A DNA stretch of 9,466 bases from J061 sp003695725 [NCBI: Candidatus Schekmanbacteria bacterium] (lineage in GTDB: Bacteria > Schekmanbacteria > GWA2-38-11). Within the stretch, counting starts at the first letter, position 1, and each line of letters starts with the position of its first letter. Shown piece after piece: positions 7,253 to 9,466 of the stretch. Position numbers and translations under genes: made by a program. The notes under the pieces are model-generated. The model searched no databases, had not been told where the DNA came from, and saw only the letters and a list, made by a program, of their open reading frames with translations. The stretch lies in the NCBI GenBank assembly GCA_003695725.1, contig RFHX01000259.1, positions 1 through 9,466 of the forward strand. Reading direction: 5' to 3'.

Positions 7253-8734
7253 ATGAAAAAAAAAGTTATAGTAATAGGTGCAGGTCCTGGTGGACTAACT
7301 TCAACTATGATGCTTGCCAACAAGGGGTATGATGTTATAGTTTTTGAAAGGCAAAACTATATCGGAGGGAGAAACTCACATATAAAACTTGATGATTTCA
7401 CCTTTGACCTCGGACCAACTTTTCTGATAATGAAGTTTGTCCTTGAAGAAATCTTCGGACTTTCGGGGAGAAAACTTTCCGATTATATGGAATGCAAACA
7501 GATTGATCCTCTTTACAGACTCATTTTCAGTGACGGCAAAACTTTTTATCCCACTTCAGACAGGAAAAAGATGAGAGAGCAGATTGCTGAATGTTATCCC
7601 GGAAATGAAAAGGGATATGACCGCTATCTTGAATATGAAAAGAAGAAATATGAACACGTTTTCCCTTGCCTTAAGGCTCCGTACAATAGGTTAAGTTCAT
7701 ATCTCAAAAAAAGATTTATTTGGGCAATTCCCTATCTTGGTCCTTTTTCAAATTTATTCGATTATCTTGGAAGATATTTTGACAGTGATGAATTGAAGCT
7801 TGCCTTTACATTTCAGGCGAAATATCTTGGAATGTCACCGTGGAAGTGCCCCGGGACCTTTAGTATTATTTCCTTTATTGAACAGCAATACGGTATTTTT
7901 CATCCTGTAGGAGGTCTTAGCCAAATAACAAAAGCTATGGCGAAAGCATCAGAAGAAGATGGTGCAGAGATTTATACCTCTCAAGGAGTGAAAAAGATTA
8001 TTGTAAAAAACGGCATTGCAATCGGTGTTGAGCTTGAAAGCGGAGAAAAGGAGTTTGCTGATTATATCGTCATAAATGCGGATTTTGCCTATGCTATGAC
8101 TAATCTTTTCAAAGAGGGAGTGCTTAAAAAATATACTGCATCAAATATTGCAAGGAGGAAATATTCCTGTTCTGCATTTATGATCTATTTAGGGGTTGAT
8201 CGGCTTTATGATATCCCTCACCATAATATAATTTTTTCATCTGATTACAAAAATAACACTTTAGAAATTGCTGAAAAGAAAATACTTTCAGAAGAACCCT
8301 CGATTTATGTGCAGAATGCATGTGTTACCGATAAGACTCTTGCCCCTGATGGCAAATCCACTATCTATATTCTCGTACCGGTTGCAAACAGAGAAGGTGA
8401 TATAAACTGGAACAAGGAGAAGGCGAGATATAGAGAAAAAGTGCTTGATATAGTTGAAAAGAGGGCAGGTCTAAATGATTTAAGAAAGCATATAAAAGCA
8501 GAAAAGGTTATTACTCCAGATGATTGGGAGAATGAAAAGTTTGTCTATAGAGGAGCAATATTTAATCTTGCCCACAGTATTGACCAGATGCTTTACTTAA
8601 GGCCTCATAATGATTTTGAAGAGGTAAAAAACTGCTATCTCGTTGGAGGAGGTACTCATCCTGGAAGCGGACTACCTACTATAATTGAGTCAGGAAGAAT
8701 ATCAGCTGAACTTATTATAAAGCGTGATGCCTGA
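7253..8734 (+). CDS. CrtI-family FAD-dependent phytoene-desaturase-like oxidoreductase
   Basis: This 493-residue flavoprotein matches the usual length of the bacterial CrtI/CrtN/carotenoid-isomerase family. These enzymes desaturate, saturate or isomerise polyene and isoprenoid chains at the membrane using bound FAD. The N-terminal dinucleotide-binding fold is clear: VIVIGAGPGGL (5-15), an acidic strand end at E32, and the family's YIGGRN (36-41). The mid-protein block has AKYLGMSPWKCPGTFSII and GIFHPVGGLSQITKAMAK. It is followed by GAEIYTSQGVKKI and ADYIVINADFAYAM, all typical of the family. The C-terminal FAD motif is CYLVGGGTHPGSGLPTIIES (about 461-480), intact and characteristic of CrtI. 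No signal peptide or transmembrane helix is obvious beyond the hydrophobic Rossmann strand. No phytoene synthase or other carotenoid gene is in the window, so the substrate is unknown. It is transcribed divergently from the PlsY-like/dikinase/TPR operon. The broader family also includes retinol-saturase-like members. Confidence 0.88.
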   Translation: MKKKVIVIGAGPGGLTSTMMLANKGYDVIVFERQNYIGGRNSHIKLDDFTFDLGPTFLIMKFVLEEIFGLSGRKLSDYMECKQIDPLYRLIFSDGKTFYPTSDRKKMREQIAECYPGNEKGYDRYLEYEKKKYEHVFPCLKAPYNRLSSYLKKRFIWAIPYLGPFSNLFDYLGRYFDSDELKLAFTFQAKYLGMSPWKCPGTFSIISFIEQQYGIFHPVGGLSQITKAMAKASEEDGAEIYTSQGVKKIIVKNGIAIGVELESGEKEFADYIVINADFAYAMTNLFKEGVLKKYTASNIARRKYSCSAFMIYLGVDRLYDIPHHNIIFSSDYKNNTLEIAEKKILSEEPSIYVQNACVTDKTLAPDGKSTIYILVPVANREGDINWNKEKARYREKVLDIVEKRAGLNDLRKHIKAEKVITPDDWENEKFVYRGAIFNLAHSIDQMLYLRPHNDFEEVKNCYLVGGGTHPGSGLPTIIESGRISAELIIKRDA

Positions 8735-8775
8735 TGTACAGACACCAAGCTGTAAGAAGATAAGTTTTTCAGGAA

Positions 8776-9270
8776 GTCTATCTTTTTAAACATTGTTGCT
8801 TTTGCACTGCAGCAAGTGAAACTGTCGGGAGCATTCTTTTTCTGTTGTAAATCCGAACACTGGGCAAACATTATAAGGATACTCCTCCTGATCGCCTTCC
8901 AAATTGTCTAGAAGCTTCTGATATAATTCAGCGTGACCTTTTTCACCATCATTAACGTACTGGAATGACCGTCCCGCCACCTTGTTGTCTTCTGTCTGCG
9001 TCGGCTGAATCATCTCCGGACACATCGATTTGAATTCAAATGTTTTGCCCACAACTGCCGCTTCGAGGTTTTCTTTCATGTTTCCGATTCCCTTGAGTGT
9101 CCTTAAATGGTTGTGGACGTTTACCATTTCCGCTTCAGCTGCGGCTGAAAACATTCTTGCGGTCTGAGGGTTACCCTCTTTTTCGCTATTTCCGCAAAGG
9201 CAAGATATTTGCGATTTGCTTGTGATTCTCCCGCAAATGCCTCTTTCAATATTTCTTCGGATTTGCTTAT
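8776..9270 (-). pseudogene. rbr: Decayed rubrerythrin gene
   Basis: Rubrerythrins are cytoplasmic diiron and rubredoxin-iron proteins that reduce hydrogen peroxide in anaerobes. The reading starts at ISKSEEILKEAFAGESQANR, where a Shine-Dalgarno AGAAGGA lies five bases before an ATA that sits where ATG is expected. After YLAFAEIAKK a frameshift near 9170 is needed to continue as PQTARMFSAAAEAEM, then NLEAAVVGKTFEFKSM and GEKGHAELYQKLLDNLEGD, and then NVCPVFGFTTEKE. A second frameshift near 8830 restores NAPDSFTCCSAK and FKKID (end about 8776). Several metal ligands are altered: ExxH reads EMVN, GE reads GK in NLEAAVVGK, the second Cys of CPVCG is Phe, and the third rubredoxin Cys is also Phe. 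Only the EKGH pair and the first and last Cys look intact. The frame then runs on into the CrtI-like gene without a stop. It converges with that gene. Multiple independent lesions argue for decay and not sequencing error. Confidence 0.85.
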
Positions 9271-9466
9271 GTTATTCCTTCTAAAAAAAGTTATTTATGA
9301 TCTAAAAAAGGATTAAAAAAGTCTTATTTAATACCTTAAAAAAATTCTCTCTCAAAAAAAGAGATAAATTTGTCAGAAGATGGGTTGGATTGTTTAATAT
9401 AGAATGAAAAAATATTAAGATTGAACTACAGAAAATGCAGGCGGATAGAATTTTATAATATAATAA
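9271..9466. other. A+T-rich upstream region of the rubrerythrin remnant
   Basis: No gene is recognised. Several A-runs and T-runs dominate. On the minus strand TTGAGA (complement of 9350-9355) and TATTAA (complement of 9328-9333), separated by 16 bases, are a possible remnant promoter for the rubrerythrin gene, and AGAAGGA (complement of 9276-9282) is its ribosome site. The right edge may belong to a gene outside the window, but nothing supports that here. Confidence 0.3.

Noticed and set aside
8656-8871. A 71-codon minus-strand frame overlapping the end of the CrtI-like gene
   Set aside because: Its middle part is the C-terminal rubredoxin-like end of the rubrerythrin remnant in a shifted frame, which then runs antisense into the CrtI-like gene. 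It is not a separate gene.
9346-9364. TCTCTCTC, A-run, GAGA as a hairpin or terminator
   Set aside because: Only four base pairs can form around a seven-A loop, and no T-run follows on either strand in a useful position.
1-9466. CRISPR arrays, tRNA or rRNA genes
   Set aside because: No regularly spaced direct repeats and no tRNA- or rRNA-like sequences were seen on either strand by eye.

Overview
The window is A+T-rich (roughly one third G+C by eye). It looks like chromosomal DNA from a Gram-negative-like, probably anaerobic bacterium. The pointers are an exported TPR protein with a signal peptide, the remnant of a membrane-fusion (HlyD-type) protein, and a rubrerythrin remnant. I cannot assign a species or phylum from the sequence alone.

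Layout. (1) Bases 156-1469 (+) carry an intact metallo-beta-lactamase-fold hydrolase with RNase J-like metal ligands. (2) Bases about 1538-2925 form a graveyard. It holds a heavily frameshifted, 3'-truncated istA transposase of the IS21 family, a short stretch with nothing recognisable, and the 3' end of a HlyD/RND-adaptor-type gene that lacks a start. (3) Bases 2982-7137 (-) form a tight three-gene operon, read right to left: a PlsY-like membrane acyltransferase, an ATP-grasp/phosphohistidine dikinase built like rifampin phosphotransferase, and an exported TPR protein. The first junction has zero spacing and the second overlaps by 20 bp. (4) Bases 7253-8734 (+) carry a divergently transcribed CrtI-type phytoene-desaturase-like flavoprotein. 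(5) Bases 8776-9270 (-) hold a decayed rubrerythrin gene: its start codon has become ATA, it has at least two frameshifts, and several iron ligands are lost. (6) The last 200 bases are A+T-rich and hold no gene I recognise.

Functionally, the interesting part is the intact island 2982-8734, with decayed genes on both sides. A PlsY-like enzyme with changed active-site motifs, a dikinase that should phosphorylate a small acceptor molecule using ATP, an exported helical-repeat protein and a CrtI-family oxidoreductase acting on polyenes or isoprenoids together suggest an envelope lipid or isoprenoid modification pathway. This is inference from gene order and family membership. No single gene shows the substrate.
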